From: Nocardioides szechwanensis
GTDB taxonomy: Bacteria; Actinomycetota; Actinomycetes; Propionibacteriales; Nocardioidaceae
Assembly: GCF_900103935.1 (NCBI RefSeq)
Contig: NZ_FNIC01000007.1
Coordinates: forward strand, 120,379 to 184,378
Direction: 5' to 3'
DNA length: 64,000 bases
Shown: piece after piece, positions 1 through 10,830 of the stretch
Position numbering within the stretch: position 1 is the stretch's first letter
Layout: every line of letters begins with the position of its first letter
Made by a program: the position numbers and the translations under genes
The notes under the pieces: generated by a model
What the model was told of the DNA's origin: nothing
Database searches by the model: none
Seen by the model: the letters and a program-made list of their open reading frames with translations, nothing else

Positions 1-2683
<2,683 letters not shown>

Positions 2684-2722
2684 GCGAATCATTCTGCCGC
2701 TTTTCTGGAACAAGTCAAGAAA
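2684..2722 (-). promoter_or_regulatory. fur-katG promoter with overlapping dyad
   Basis: Reading the minus strand, TTGACT (2713-2718), a 16-bp spacer and CAGAAT (2691-2696) are followed after 7 nt by the fur ATG, which suggests a leaderless transcript. The -35 lies inside a 21-bp dyad, TTTCT-N11-AGAAA (2702-2722), a plausible Fur operator. Leaderless furA transcripts are known from mycobacteria. The operator assignment is inference. Confidence 0.55.
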
Positions 2723-2766
2723 GGACTCGCAGGCGGCGAGAGGGCGGCGGGACAGCCGGGAAATGA

Positions 2767-2809
2767 CGAGAGCGGCCCGGTCCTGCCTCAGCAAGACGAG
2801 CCGCTCTCG
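2767..2809 (-). terminator. Probable terminator after tRNA-Ala
   Basis: A perfect 9-bp stem, CGAGAGCGG paired with CCGCTCTCG (2767-2775 and 2801-2809), encloses a 25-nt loop that can pair further. It begins 5 bp after the tRNA 3' end and is followed by TCATTT on the minus strand. There is no strong U tract, which is common in high-GC actinobacteria. Confidence 0.55.
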
Positions 2810-2814
2810 ATCGG

Positions 2815-2887
2815 TGGAGCTGAGGGGACTCGAACCCCTGACCCTCTGCATGCCATGCAGATGCGCTACCAGCTGCGCCACAGCCCC
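2815..2887 (-). tRNA. tRNA-Ala (anticodon GGC)
   Basis: The 73-nt minus-strand sequence folds into a complete cloverleaf. The acceptor GGGGCTG pairs with CAGCTCC with one G-T wobble. The D arm is GCGCAGCTGGTAGCGC. The anticodon stem TCTGC/GCAGA holds the loop ATGGCAT with anticodon GGC, reading GCC alanine codons. The T arm AGGGG/CCCCT carries the loop TTCGAGT. The discriminator is A and CCA is not encoded. Confidence 0.97.
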
Positions 2888-2975
2888 TCACGTCGAACGA
2901 AGTCTCCTTCGGACAACTCGCGGAATACTAGCCAACCCGGCACGCCCCACGAAAATCGGGGGGCGAAATCGCGGG

Positions 2976-3581
2976 TCACGCGGTGCGGTTGTAGGCCCCC
3001 AGCCGCAGGCCGCCGACCTCGGGATGCTCCTCGAGGACCACCCAGCCGCAGTTGGTGAGCCCGCGCAGAGTGTGGAACTGCTCGTCAGGCCAGCCCAGCA
3101 TCGCGCCGGTCGCGACCCGGATGGCGGCGCCGTGCGAGACGGCGACCGCGGCCTCCCCCGGCGCCAGGGCGGCGAGCAGCTCGTGCAGCGCCTCGGTCAT
3201 CCGGCGGCGTACGTCGTCAGCGGGCTCGGCCCCCGGCGCGGAGTCGTAGTGACCGCGGCGGAACTGCTCGAACTCGACCGGGTCGGCGGCGGCGTACTCG
3301 TCGTGGGTGAGGCCCTGGCGCTCCCCCAGGTGGAACTCACGCAGCCTCGCGTCGTACGTCGGTGCGAGGCCGGTCGCCTCGGCGAGCGCGCCGGCGGTCG
3401 CCCGCGCGCGCACCAGATCGGAGGACCAGAGCAGGGTGGGACCGAGCTTGGCGAGCGCCTCGGCGGCCACAACCGCCTGCTGGCGCCCGACCTCGTCGAG
3501 CTCGACGTCCAGCTGGCCCTGCACGCGCAGCCCGTGGTTGAAGGCGGTGCGCCCGTGGCGCAGCAGGACGAGCGTGCGCAC
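2976..3581 (-). CDS. Histidine phosphatase (phosphoglycerate-mutase-like)
   Basis: A 201-residue cytoplasmic phosphatase of the histidine phosphatase superfamily. The phospho-acceptor motif LLRHGRT is at residues 5-11, and the second catalytic His is in AVSHGAA near residue 150. The REFHLGERQGL stretch carries the usual acid residue. It starts at a GTG 2 bp after the rsfS stop, so it is the last gene of the nadD-rsfS-phosphatase cluster often seen in actinobacteria. The substrate cannot be read from sequence. Broad-specificity phosphatase or glucosyl-3-phosphoglycerate phosphatase-like activity are both possible. Confidence 0.85.
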   Translation of the reverse strand: MRTLVLLRHGRTAFNHGLRVQGQLDVELDEVGRQQAVVAAEALAKLGPTLLWSSDLVRARATAGALAEATGLAPTYDARLREFHLGERQGLTHDEYAAADPVEFEQFRRGHYDSAPGAEPADDVRRRMTEALHELLAALAPGEAAVAVSHGAAIRVATGAMLGWPDEQFHTLRGLTNCGWVVLEEHPEVGGLRLGAYNRTA

Positions 3582-3583
3582 CG

Positions 3584-3961
3584 TCAGCCGGCCGGGCGGG
3601 TGAGGTCGGCCGGCAGCTCGATGGTCGGGCAGTCGCGCCAGAGCCGCTCGAGGGCGTAGAACTGGCGCTCCTCCTCGTGCTGCACGTGGACGACGATCTC
3701 GCCGTAGTCGATGAGCACCCAGCGGCCGTCGCGCTCGCCCTCCCGGCGGATCGGCTTGGCGCCGATCTCGCGGAGCTTGTCCTCGACCTCGTCGACGATC
3801 GCCTTGACCTGGCGGTCGTTGGTGGCCGAGGCGAGGACGAAGGCGTCGGTGATCGCGAGCTGCTCGCTCACGTCGAACGCGACGATCTGCGTGGCGAGCT
3901 TGTCGGCCGCGGCGCGCGCGGCAGCGACGACGAGCTCGACGGCATGGTCGGTGGCAGTCAT
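3584..3961 (-). CDS. rsfS: Ribosome silencing factor RsfS
   Basis: A 125-residue RsfS (DUF143/Iojap) protein. It binds ribosomal protein uL14 on the 50S subunit and blocks subunit joining during starvation. The family pattern is present in [17 protein letters not shown] near residues 40-55 and [13 protein letters not shown] near 80-92, with the acidic hinge before ERLW. The ATG overlaps the nadD stop as ATGA, so translation is probably coupled. The gene order nadD-rsfS is widely conserved in bacteria. Confidence 0.95.
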   Translation of the reverse strand: MTATDHAVELVVAAARAAADKLATQIVAFDVSEQLAITDAFVLASATNDRQVKAIVDEVEDKLREIGAKPIRREGERDGRWVLIDYGEIVVHVQHEEERQFYALERLWRDCPTIELPADLTRPAG

Positions 3962-4575
3962 TGTTCTCCGGGGTAGAGGCGGTGCTTCTGGATGTACTGC
4001 ACCACACCGTCGGGCACGAGGTACCACACGGGCTGTCCGCGGCGCTGGCGCTCGCGGCAGTCGGTGGACGAGATGGCGAGGGCGGGGATCTCCACCATGG
4101 TCACCCGGGCGGCGGGGATCGAGCCCAGCACGTCGGGGTCCATGTCGTAGCCGGGGCGCGTGCAGCCGACGAACTGCGCCAGCTCGAAGAGTCCCTCCGC
4201 GTCGCGCCAGCCGAAGATCTCGGTCAGCGCGTCGGCGCCGGTGATGAAGTAGAGGTCGGCGTCGGGCATGGCCGCGCTGAGGTCGCGCAGCGTGTCGATC
4301 GTGTACGTCGGGCCCTCGCGGTCGATGTCGACCCGCGACACCGTGAACCGTGGGTTGGCGGCCGTGGCGATGACCGTCATCAGGTAGCGGTGCTCCGCGG
4401 GCGAGACCTGGCGGTCGGACTTCTGCCAGGGCCGTCCGGTCGGCGCGAACACGACCTCGTCGAGGTCGAACCACGCCTGCACCTCGGACGCCGCCACCAG
4501 GTGCCCGTGGTGGATGGGGTCGAACGTGCCACCCATGACGCCGACCCGGCGGCGTACCGGCTCTGCCTCACTCAT
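3958..4575 (-). CDS. nadD: Nicotinate-nucleotide adenylyltransferase NadD
   Basis: A 205-residue nucleotidyltransferase that adenylates nicotinate mononucleotide in NAD synthesis. The N-terminal [12 protein letters not shown] (residues 15-26) contains the HxGH nucleotide-binding motif. The C-terminal ISSTDCR matches the second adenylate-binding signature of the family. The C-terminus overlaps rsfS by four bases. A 52-residue membrane protein ends 36 bp upstream. A start at the first ATG gives the usual family length. Confidence 0.95.
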   Translation of the reverse strand: MSEAEPVRRRVGVMGGTFDPIHHGHLVAASEVQAWFDLDEVVFAPTGRPWQKSDRQVSPAEHRYLMTVIATAANPRFTVSRVDIDREGPTYTIDTLRDLSAAMPDADLYFITGADALTEIFGWRDAEGLFELAQFVGCTRPGYDMDPDVLGSIPAARVTMVEIPALAISSTDCRERQRRGQPVWYLVPDGVVQYIQKHRLYPGEQ

Positions 4576-4611
4576 GGGCGGCAGTCATGCGAGCTCACTG
4601 AGGGGTGCCAC

Positions 4612-4770
4612 TCAGGTGTGCTCGCGTCCTCCGCCGAAGGCGACGAGCGCACCGATCATCGCGAGCAGGATGGCGATGGTGATCGCACCGACGATCCAGG
4701 GGTTGATGACCTGCTCGTGGTGCTCCTCGGCGGCCCGGCTCAGGGACAGCGTGATCTGGCTCAACGACAT
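4612..4770 (-). CDS. Small single-pass membrane protein (52 aa)
   Basis: A short frame starting MSLSQITLSLSRAAEEH with a stop at 4612. It has an amphipathic or charged N-terminal 20 residues, then one hydrophobic helix at about residues 22-46 (INPWIVGAITIAILL through VAFGGG) and a charged tail GREHT. It sits between the VTT-family gene and nadD on the same strand, 22 bp after the former and 36 bp before the latter. Similar tiny membrane proteins occur upstream of nadD in related actinobacteria (recollection, not searched). Function unknown. Confidence 0.7.
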   Translation of the reverse strand: MSLSQITLSLSRAAEEHHEQVINPWIVGAITIAILLAMIGALVAFGGGREHT

Positions 4771-4792
4771 GGGGCGCAGCCTATCGGGACCC

Positions 4793-5251
4793 TCAGCCCA
4801 GCAGCGACTCGACTCCGGCGAGGACCAGCCAGAACCGCAGCGTGCGGCCGACCAGGATGGTGGGCAGGAAGACGTACATGCGCATCCTGAGCGCCCCGGC
4901 GACGGCCGCCATCACCAGCAGCGGCGGCACCCCGGCGAACGACGAGATCAGCATGATCCCGCCCGAGAACCACGGCCGGCCGTCCATGCGGGCCTGCCAG
5001 CGGGCGTAGCTGGTCTTGATCTTGTCGCCGGAGAGCTTCTTCTGGACCCAGTCGGTCTCGATGCTGCGCCGGGTCGCCTCGTACCAGACGATCTTGCCGA
5101 ACATCTGGCCCAGGCCGGCGGTCAGCGCCAGCGGGAAGGCGTGGCCGTCGCCGACGGTGGCCGCCATCCCGCCGAGGATCACCTCCATGTTGATCAGCGG
5201 GAACAGGGCGGAGGCGATGCTGACCCCGAAGGTCCAGAGGGTCAGGCTCAT
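4793..5251 (-). CDS. VTT-domain (YqaA/DedA-like) membrane protein
   Basis: A 152-residue multispanning membrane protein. Hydrophobic segments fall at about 5-27, 40-52, 95-120 and 125-147. The core GGMAATVGDGHAFPLALTAGLGQMFGK resembles the small-residue-rich half of VTT (SNARE-associated Golgi/DedA) proteins of the YqaA type. The central charged loop at residues 56-90 is cytoplasmic by charge. It begins 7 bp after the CDP-alcohol phosphatidyltransferase stop, suggesting a shared role in membrane lipid handling. DedA-family members are proposed lipid flippases, but the substrate here is unknown. Confidence 0.7.
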   Translation of the reverse strand: MSLTLWTFGVSIASALFPLINMEVILGGMAATVGDGHAFPLALTAGLGQMFGKIVWYEATRRSIETDWVQKKLSGDKIKTSYARWQARMDGRPWFSGGIMLISSFAGVPPLLVMAAVAGALRMRMYVFLPTILVGRTLRFWLVLAGVESLLG

Positions 5252-5258
5252 GCGAGCC

Positions 5259-5870
5259 TCATACGGCGGCGCGCTCCGGCACCGGGATCCCGAGCTGGAA
5301 GAGCCACCGCATCGAGACGCACTTGAGCACCACGAGAGCCAGTGCGATCACCAGCCCAACCTGCCACCAGCCGGTGACCAGCAGCAGAACGGCGAACAGC
5401 GAGGAGTTGACGGCCTTGGCCGGCTTCGACCAGTTCCAGGTGTAGATCCGGCGGTCGACGACGTAGAAGTAGTTGGGGCTGCGGATCGGCCAGGCCAGGA
5501 ACGCCAGCGACAGGAACATGTCGATCACCATGAAGTTGAAGAGGTAGACCGACACCGGGAGCACCATCTCGGGCTCGAGCCAGGCCAGCCCGATGTAGAA
5601 GGCGGCGCAGTTGATGCGGTCGCACATGATGTCGAGGACGCCGCCGATGCGGGTCTCGCAGTCGAAGAGACGGGCGTAGCCGCCGTCGGCCATGTCGCCG
5701 ACCCAGTAAACGACCAGCCCCACGATCAGCAGCGTGCGGTCCTGCTCGACCGCCGCGACCAGGCACAGGGCCAGCGACGCGAGGGTCCGGACGAACGTGA
5801 TGACAGTCGCGCCGGTCCACAGCCGCTCCACGCTCGCATCGGCATGGATGGCGCGGTCGGAGGCGGGCAT
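5259..5870 (-). CDS. CDP-alcohol phosphatidyltransferase family protein
   Basis: A 203-residue integral membrane enzyme expected to transfer a phosphatidyl group from CDP-diacylglycerol to an alcohol. The full family signature is visible at about residues 57-82: D, two residues, DG, two, AR, eight, G, three, D, three, D, within GDMADGGYARLF and GGVLDIMCDR. Six hydrophobic segments surround it. The acceptor alcohol (glycerol phosphate, inositol phosphate or other) cannot be decided from this motif. The ATG at 5870 is preferred over an in-frame TTG six bases upstream. It lies 31 bp after proA and 7 bp before the VTT-family gene. Confidence 0.85.
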   Translation of the reverse strand: MPASDRAIHADASVERLWTGATVITFVRTLASLALCLVAAVEQDRTLLIVGLVVYWVGDMADGGYARLFDCETRIGGVLDIMCDRINCAAFYIGLAWLEPEMVLPVSVYLFNFMVIDMFLSLAFLAWPIRSPNYFYVVDRRIYTWNWSKPAKAVNSSLFAVLLLVTGWWQVGLVIALALVVLKCVSMRWLFQLGIPVPERAAV

Positions 5871-5901
5871 GGGCAAAACGCTATCGCGAGGGGTGTCCCC
5901 C

Positions 5902-7161
5902 TCAGCGCACGTGGCCGTCGCCGGTGACGACGTACTTCGTCGAGGTCATCTCGGGCAGTCCCATCGGACCGCGCGCATGGAGCTTCTGGGTGCTGATCCC
6001 GATCTCCGCGCCGAAGCCGAACTCACCTCCGTCGGTGAAGCGGGTCGAGGCGTTGACGAGCACCGCCGCGGAGTCGACGGCGGCCACGAACCGGCGGGCC
6101 GCCCCCTGGTCCTCGGTCACGATCGCGTCGCTGTGCTGGCTGGAGAACCGCCGGATGTGGGCGATCGCCGCGTCGAGATCGGGTACGACGGCCGCGGAGA
6201 TGTCGAGCGAGAGGTACTCCTGCGCGTAGTCGTCGTCGGTGGCCGGCTCGACGCCGTCGTGGGCACCGAAGGCCGGGTCGCCGTGGATGGTCACGCCGGC
6301 GTCCTGGAGGGCTGCGACGACACGCGGCAGGAACTGCTCGGCGACGTCCGCGTGGACCAGCAGCGACTCGGCCGCGTTGCAGACGCTGGTGCGGTGGGTC
6401 TTGGCGTTGAGCACGATCGCGAGCGCCTTGTCGAGGTCGGCGGCGCGGTCGACGTAGACGTGGCAGTTGCCGACCCCCGTCTCGATCACGGGAACCGTCG
6501 ACTCCTCGACCACCGAGCGGATCAGGCCGGCGCCGCCGCGCGGGATGAGCACGTCGACGTGGCCGCGGGCACGCATCAGGGCCTTGACGCTGTCACGGGT
6601 CTCGCCCGGGACTAGCTGCACCACGTCGGCGTCGAGCCCGGCCGTGGTGACCGCGTCCCGGAGCACGGCCACGATCGCGGCGTTGCTCGAGCGGGCGCTC
6701 GAGCTGCCTCGCAGCAGGACCGCGTTGCCGGACTTGAGGCAGATGCCGGCGGCGTCGGCCGTGACGTTCGGGCGGGCCTCGTAGATCATCCCGACCACAC
6801 CGAAGGGCACCCGGACCTGGCGCAGCTCGAGGCCGTTGGCCAGGGTGCTGCCGCGCACCACCTCCCCCACGGGGTCGGGCAGGCCGGCGACGTCGCGCAG
6901 ACCTTGCGACATGGCGTCGAGGCGGTCCGGGGTCAGCCGGAGCCGGTCCACGATGTTGGCGGGCGTCCCGTCCGCCTCGGCGCGGGCGACGTCGTCGGCG
7001 TTGGCCGCGAGCACCTCGTCGTGGCGTTCGGCCAGGGCGTCGGCCATCGCGTGCAGGGCGCGGTCCTTCTCGGCCCGCGTGGCCAGGGCCAGCGTGTGGC
7101 TCGCCGTACGGGCTCGGCGTGCGACCTCGAGCACGTCCTGCTGGATGTCGGCGGTGCTCAT
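5902..7161 (-). CDS. proA: Gamma-glutamyl phosphate reductase ProA
   Basis: A 419-residue NADPH-dependent reductase that converts gamma-glutamyl phosphate to glutamate semialdehyde in proline synthesis. It has the aldehyde-dehydrogenase fold. The catalytic Cys is in [14 protein letters not shown] near residue 268. The family motif [14 protein letters not shown] is near residues 114-127, and the C-terminal [19 protein letters not shown] is diagnostic for ProA. proB is not in the visible neighbourhood. It heads the minus-strand cluster. A TAGGCT box sits 6 nt upstream of the ATG with no Shine-Dalgarno, suggesting leaderless translation. Confidence 0.97.
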   Translation of the reverse strand: MSTADIQQDVLEVARRARTASHTLALATRAEKDRALHAMADALAERHDEVLAANADDVARAEADGTPANIVDRLRLTPDRLDAMSQGLRDVAGLPDPVGEVVRGSTLANGLELRQVRVPFGVVGMIYEARPNVTADAAGICLKSGNAVLLRGSSSARSSNAAIVAVLRDAVTTAGLDADVVQLVPGETRDSVKALMRARGHVDVLIPRGGAGLIRSVVEESTVPVIETGVGNCHVYVDRAADLDKALAIVLNAKTHRTSVCNAAESLLVHADVAEQFLPRVVAALQDAGVTIHGDPAFGAHDGVEPATDDDYAQEYLSLDISAAVVPDLDAAIAHIRRFSSQHSDAIVTEDQGAARRFVAAVDSAAVLVNASTRFTDGGEFGFGAEIGISTQKLHARGPMGLPEMTSTKYVVTGDGHVR

Positions 7162-7167
7162 GCCCCG

Positions 7168-7173
7168 AGCCTA
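7168..7173 (-). promoter_or_regulatory. Putative -10 box of proA (leaderless)
   Basis: On the minus strand, TAGGCT is followed by CGGGGC and then the proA ATG. No ribosome-binding site lies in between. A convincing -35 is not seen at the expected distance. Confidence 0.4.
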
Positions 7174-7292
7174 GGCGAGCGTTCGTGCCGGACCCGACCT
7201 GTCTCGACCAGTCGACCGATCCGCCCGGTACGCAACCAAAACCCCCGCCAGAGCGTCCACACTGCAGACGTCACCCATCAGTGGAGGAACCC

Positions 7293-8804
7293 TTGTCGCG
7301 GACCCGTCGTACCCTGCGAGGCTTCGGCCTGGCCAGCATCGCCCTCCTCCTTCCGGCAGTGCCGGTCCTGACCGGCCCCACCGCCACCGCCATCGCCACT
7401 GCCCCCGCGGCCCCACCCGTCAGCCAGCGGGCGGAGGGCGACTCGCCGCTCTCGCTGTGGGCCCCGAAGCGCTACGAGACCTTCGTCTACCGGGGCCGGG
7501 CCTACACGGACCTGGGCCTGCGCCTGCTGGCCAACGGAGAGACCTTCGAGCTGAGCTCCACCCGGGCGAGCTACGAGGAGACGATCAAGACCGTCTGGAA
7601 GGCCCCCGGCGGCGACGTCGCGCTGCCCCCTGGCTCCATGACCAGCATGGGCACGCTCCGGCAGTTCGTGAAGCTCACCCTGGTGCCCATGAAGGGCGGG
7701 CCGACCCAGACCCTGGTCCGCGGCGTCTGCTTCGCGGGCTACGCCCAGCGCATGCGTCCCGACGCCCCCGCGACCTCGCCGTACGCCGACTGGTGCAGCT
7801 ACAACCCGTTCGCGATCGGCGCCCGCCAGGGCATCCAGGCCGGGTGGGCGATGCCGCTGCTCGGCTACAGCCGCAAGCCGCTGCGTCTCGAGGCGGGCCG
7901 CTACCAGGTCACTGCGCAGATCACCCCGCGCTACGCCACGGCGTTCGGCCTCAACGAGGCCGACTCGACCCGCACGCTGACGCTCGTGGTCAAGGAGGAG
8001 GCGGGCGTCGAGGAGCCCGTGGGTCGTACGACGCCGCCGTCCCGCGTCGCGCGGCCCGCCGCGACCCGGCCCACCGGCCCGGTCGCCCGCGACCTGCCCA
8101 CGACGATGCCGGACCTGCGCGCCGTGCCCGCCTGGGGCATCCGGGTCGCCGAGAAGGGCGACTTCCTACAGTTCTCCGCGACCGTCTGGAACGGCGGCGA
8201 CAGCCCGTTGGTCGTCGACGGCTTCCGGCGCGAGGGCGAGGACGAGATGGACGCCTACCAGTACTTCTTCGACGCCGACGGCAACCAGACCGGCTACCAG
8301 CCGGTGGGCCACTTCCACTGGGACGCCAAGCCCACCCACCAGCACTGGCACTTCCGCGACTTCGCGTCCTACACGCTGCTCAAGGCCGACCAGACCGCGA
8401 TCGTGAAGTCGCGCAAGGAGGCGTTCTGCCTGGCCAACACCGACGCCGTCGACACGACCGTGCCCTCCGCGGTGCTGAACCCGGTCAACACCGACCTCAC
8501 CACATCCTGCGGTGAGTACAGCTCCCTGTCGATCCGCGAGGTGCTCGTCTCCGGCTGGGGTGACACCTACGCGCAGTTCCGCGCCGGCCAGTCGTTCAGC
8601 CTCGAGGGCCTGCCCAACGGGACCTACTACATCGAGGTCCGGGCCAACCCGCGCGGCCGTCTCGTCGAGGGCTCGACGGACAACAACGTCGCGCTCCGCA
8701 AGGTCGTCATCGGCGGCAAGCCGGGCGCCCGCACCGTCCACGTGCCCCAGGTCGGCCTGGTCGTCGAACCCTCACAGGGTGGCGGCGCCGGCGAGGGTCG
8801 CTGA
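7293..8804 (+). CDS. Secreted lysyl-oxidase-like copper amine oxidase
   Basis: A 503-residue exported protein. The TTG start has GGAGG five bases upstream and gives a Tat- or Sec-like signal, RTRRTLRGFG followed by a hydrophobic stretch to about residue 36. The C-terminal 200 residues match the lysyl oxidase catalytic domain. Copper ligands His349, His351 and His353 are in HQHWH. Lys375 (SRKEAFCL) and Tyr426 (GDTYAQF) align with the pair that forms the lysyl tyrosylquinone cofactor in animal enzymes. The PNGTYYIEVRANP and STDNNV segments match the end of that domain. Residues 50-260 form a separate N-terminal region of beta-rich appearance. The enzyme would oxidise primary amines, possibly lysines of extracellular proteins. 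The substrate is unknown. Confidence 0.85.
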   Translation: MSRTRRTLRGFGLASIALLLPAVPVLTGPTATAIATAPAAPPVSQRAEGDSPLSLWAPKRYETFVYRGRAYTDLGLRLLANGETFELSSTRASYEETIKTVWKAPGGDVALPPGSMTSMGTLRQFVKLTLVPMKGGPTQTLVRGVCFAGYAQRMRPDAPATSPYADWCSYNPFAIGARQGIQAGWAMPLLGYSRKPLRLEAGRYQVTAQITPRYATAFGLNEADSTRTLTLVVKEEAGVEEPVGRTTPPSRVARPAATRPTGPVARDLPTTMPDLRAVPAWGIRVAEKGDFLQFSATVWNGGDSPLVVDGFRREGEDEMDAYQYFFDADGNQTGYQPVGHFHWDAKPTHQHWHFRDFASYTLLKADQTAIVKSRKEAFCLANTDAVDTTVPSAVLNPVNTDLTTSCGEYSSLSIREVLVSGWGDTYAQFRAGQSFSLEGLPNGTYYIEVRANPRGRLVEGSTDNNVALRKVVIGGKPGARTVHVPQVGLVVEPSQGGGAGEGR

Positions 8805-8815
8805 CCCGGAAACGA

Positions 8816-8882
8816 CGTTGACCCGCCCGAAACTTTCGGGCGGGTCAACGACTGTTCGCGTGAGTTACGGGCGGGTCAACCC
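8816..8882. repeat. Palindromic repeat copy 1 / bidirectional terminator
   Basis: A perfect 35-bp palindrome (8816-8850) has 17-bp arms around one central C. Each arm reads CGTTGACCCGCCCGAAA. A third half-arm GGGCGGGTCAAC follows at 8869-8880 after a short GTGAGTTAC stretch. The element lies between convergent genes and contains the etfA stop codon (8876-8878). A second copy with the same architecture is at 51441-51506. It can form a strong hairpin on either strand, so termination is a likely function. Confidence 0.85.
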
Positions 8883-9838
8883 TTGCGCTTGTTGATCTGC
8901 TCGGTCGCGGCCGGGAGCACCGTGTGCAGGTCGCCCACGACGCCGAAGTCGACCAGCTCGAAGATCGGGGCCTCGTCGTCCTTGTTGACGGCCACGATCG
9001 TCTTGGAGGTCTGCATGCCGGCGCGGTGCTGGATCGCACCGGAGATGCCGTTGGCGACGTAGAGCTGCGGCGAGACCGTCTTGCCGGTCTGACCGATCTG
9101 GAAGGTGTGCGGCGTCCAGCCCGAGTCGACCGCGGCACGCGAGGCACCGACCGCCGCGCCGAGGGCGTCGGCGAAACCCTCGATGGGCTCGAAGTTGCCA
9201 CCGGTGCCGCGTCCACCCGCGACCACGATCGCGGCCTCGGTCAGCTCCGGGCGCCCGCTCGCCTGACGCGGCTGCGAGGCCACGATCTTGGCGCTCTTGG
9301 CGGCGTCGGAGATGGTCGCCGCGAACTCCTCGACAGCGCCCGCGCCGTCACCCTCCTCGGGTGCCGCCGCGTTGGGCTTGACCGTGATGATCGGCGTGCC
9401 CTTGGTGACCTTCGCCTGGACGGTGAAGTTGCCCGCGAACACCGACTGGGTCGTGACCGGGCCGCCTTCGGAGGACTGCACGTCCACCGCGTCGGTGATG
9501 ATCCCCGACTTCAGCTTGATCGCCAGACGACCGGCGATCTCCTTGCCCTCGAAGGAGGAGGAGATCAGGATCGCTGCCGGCGAGGTCTTCTCGGCCAACT
9601 GCTGGAGCACCTCGGCCTTGGGGGCCACGAGGTAGCCCTTGATCTCGGTGTCGTCGACCGTGTAGACCTTCTCGGCGCCGTACTTCTTGACCGCCTCGGC
9701 CGCACCGGAGGCCTGGTCGGCCCCGCCGATGAAGACCGCGGACGGCTCGCCGAGGCGCTTGGCGATCGCGAGGAGCTCGTAGGTCGGCTTGCGGACCGCG
9801 CCGTCGACGTGGTCGATGAGTACCAGAACTTCAGACAT
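8876..9838 (-). CDS. etfA: Electron transfer flavoprotein alpha subunit
   Basis: A 320-residue FAD-binding subunit that with EtfB passes electrons from acyl-CoA dehydrogenases to the membrane quinone pool. The C-terminal FAD motif is visible in [30 protein letters not shown] near residues 205-235 and [27 protein letters not shown] near 250-275. The N-terminal half is the nucleotide-fold domain. The ATG is preceded by GAGGAGCGGGAAG and lies 13 bp after the etfB stop. The stop codon sits inside the palindromic repeat, so the message probably ends there. Confidence 0.96.
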   Translation of the reverse strand: MSEVLVLIDHVDGAVRKPTYELLAIAKRLGEPSAVFIGGADQASGAAEAVKKYGAEKVYTVDDTEIKGYLVAPKAEVLQQLAEKTSPAAILISSSFEGKEIAGRLAIKLKSGIITDAVDVQSSEGGPVTTQSVFAGNFTVQAKVTKGTPIITVKPNAAAPEEGDGAGAVEEFAATISDAAKSAKIVASQPRQASGRPELTEAAIVVAGGRGTGGNFEPIEGFADALGAAVGASRAAVDSGWTPHTFQIGQTGKTVSPQLYVANGISGAIQHRAGMQTSKTIVAVNKDDEAPIFELVDFGVVGDLHTVLPAATEQINKRKG

Positions 9839-9851
9839 GTCTTCCCGCTCC

Positions 9852-10655
9852 TCAGATGAACTTCTTGGACGCGAGGAACTCGGTGAGCGCCGTGGCGCCC
9901 GAACCGTCCTCGTCCTTGACGATCTCGCCGGCCGAGCGCGGCGGGCGCTCGGTGGTGTCCTCGACCTGGGTCCAGGCGACCGACAGCCCGACGTCGCCCG
10001 CGTCGACACCGAGGTCGCTGAGCGACCAGGTCTCGAGGGGCTTCTTCTTGGCGGCCATGATCCCCTTGAACGACGGGTAGCGCGCCTCGCCGGTCTGGTC
10101 GGTGACCGACAGCACCAGCGGCATGGTGCCGCCGATGACCTCGGTCGCGGTGTCACCGTCGCGCTTCACACGCACCTGGTCACCCTGGGTCTCGACGACC
10201 GAGGCGAACGTGACCTGAGGCAGGTTGAGCTGCTCGGCCAGCATCGCCGGAACGACGCTGCCCGCGGCGTCGGTGCTCGCCATGCCGCAGATCACCAAGT
10301 CAACGGCCCGCTCTTCCCCGGCCTTTGAAATGGCCTTGGCAAGCACGAGCGAGGTCGCGACGTAGTCGGAGCCGGCGATCGCCTCGTCGGAGACGAGGAT
10401 GCCCTCGTCGGCGCCCATCTGCAGTGCCTTGCGGACCGCGTCGACTGCCTTCTCGGGACCCACGCAGAGCGCGGTCACCTTGGTCTCCTCCGGGTTGTCG
10501 GACTTCTCCTTGATCTGGAGGGCCTGCTCGACCGCGTACTCGTCGAGCTCCGAGAGGAGACCATCGACGCCTACGCGGTCAACGGTGTTGTCCGACTCGA
10601 AGCGCCGGTCGGCGGTCGCGTCGGGGACGTGCTTCACACAGACGACAATGTTCAT
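9852..10655 (-). CDS. etfB: Electron transfer flavoprotein beta subunit
   Basis: A 267-residue AMP-binding subunit of the electron transfer flavoprotein. The N-terminus MNIVVCVKHVPD is characteristic. The adenosine-binding segment is in ICGMASTDAAGSVVPAMLAEQLNLPQ near residues 125-150, and the signature RYPSFKGIMAAKKKP near 192-206 is the beta-subunit recognition loop. It is first gene of etfB-etfA. The ATG has no Shine-Dalgarno at normal distance, but AGGAGG lies behind a small hairpin (see the leader entry). Confidence 0.96.
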   Translation of the reverse strand: MNIVVCVKHVPDATADRRFESDNTVDRVGVDGLLSELDEYAVEQALQIKEKSDNPEETKVTALCVGPEKAVDAVRKALQMGADEGILVSDEAIAGSDYVATSLVLAKAISKAGEERAVDLVICGMASTDAAGSVVPAMLAEQLNLPQVTFASVVETQGDQVRVKRDGDTATEVIGGTMPLVLSVTDQTGEARYPSFKGIMAAKKKPLETWSLSDLGVDAGDVGLSVAWTQVEDTTERPPRSAGEIVKDEDGSGATALTEFLASKKFI

Positions 10656-10744
10656 GGTGGTGTGGCCGGGAACGGCCCCTCCTGTGGACTCGTGAGGTCA
10701 TGGTGAGGTCCATGACTGCCAGGACTCCTGGCGAGGGCAGGCTA
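10656..10744 (-). promoter_or_regulatory. Structured 5' leader of etfBA
   Basis: On the minus strand a TAGCCT box (10739-10744) is followed by three dyads: GCCAGG-ACT-CCTGGC (10718-10732), GTCATGG-N6-CCATGAC (10697-10716), and GGCCG-UUCC-CGGCC (10664-10677). AGGAGG (10678-10683) directly abuts the last hairpin. Between the hairpin and the ATG are 8 nt, so folding it out would give ideal Shine-Dalgarno spacing. The function is inferred. Confidence 0.5.
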
Positions 10745-10830
10745 CCGCCGAGTCACGTACGACGAAACACAGGTCCGCGGTCGACTACGTCACAGCGTGG
10801 AATGGGTCACCCGTGCCTCGGAGCCACTCG

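Noticed and set aside
2684..2881. 66-codon upstream extension of fur
   Set aside because: It would read through tRNA-Ala and the fur promoter.
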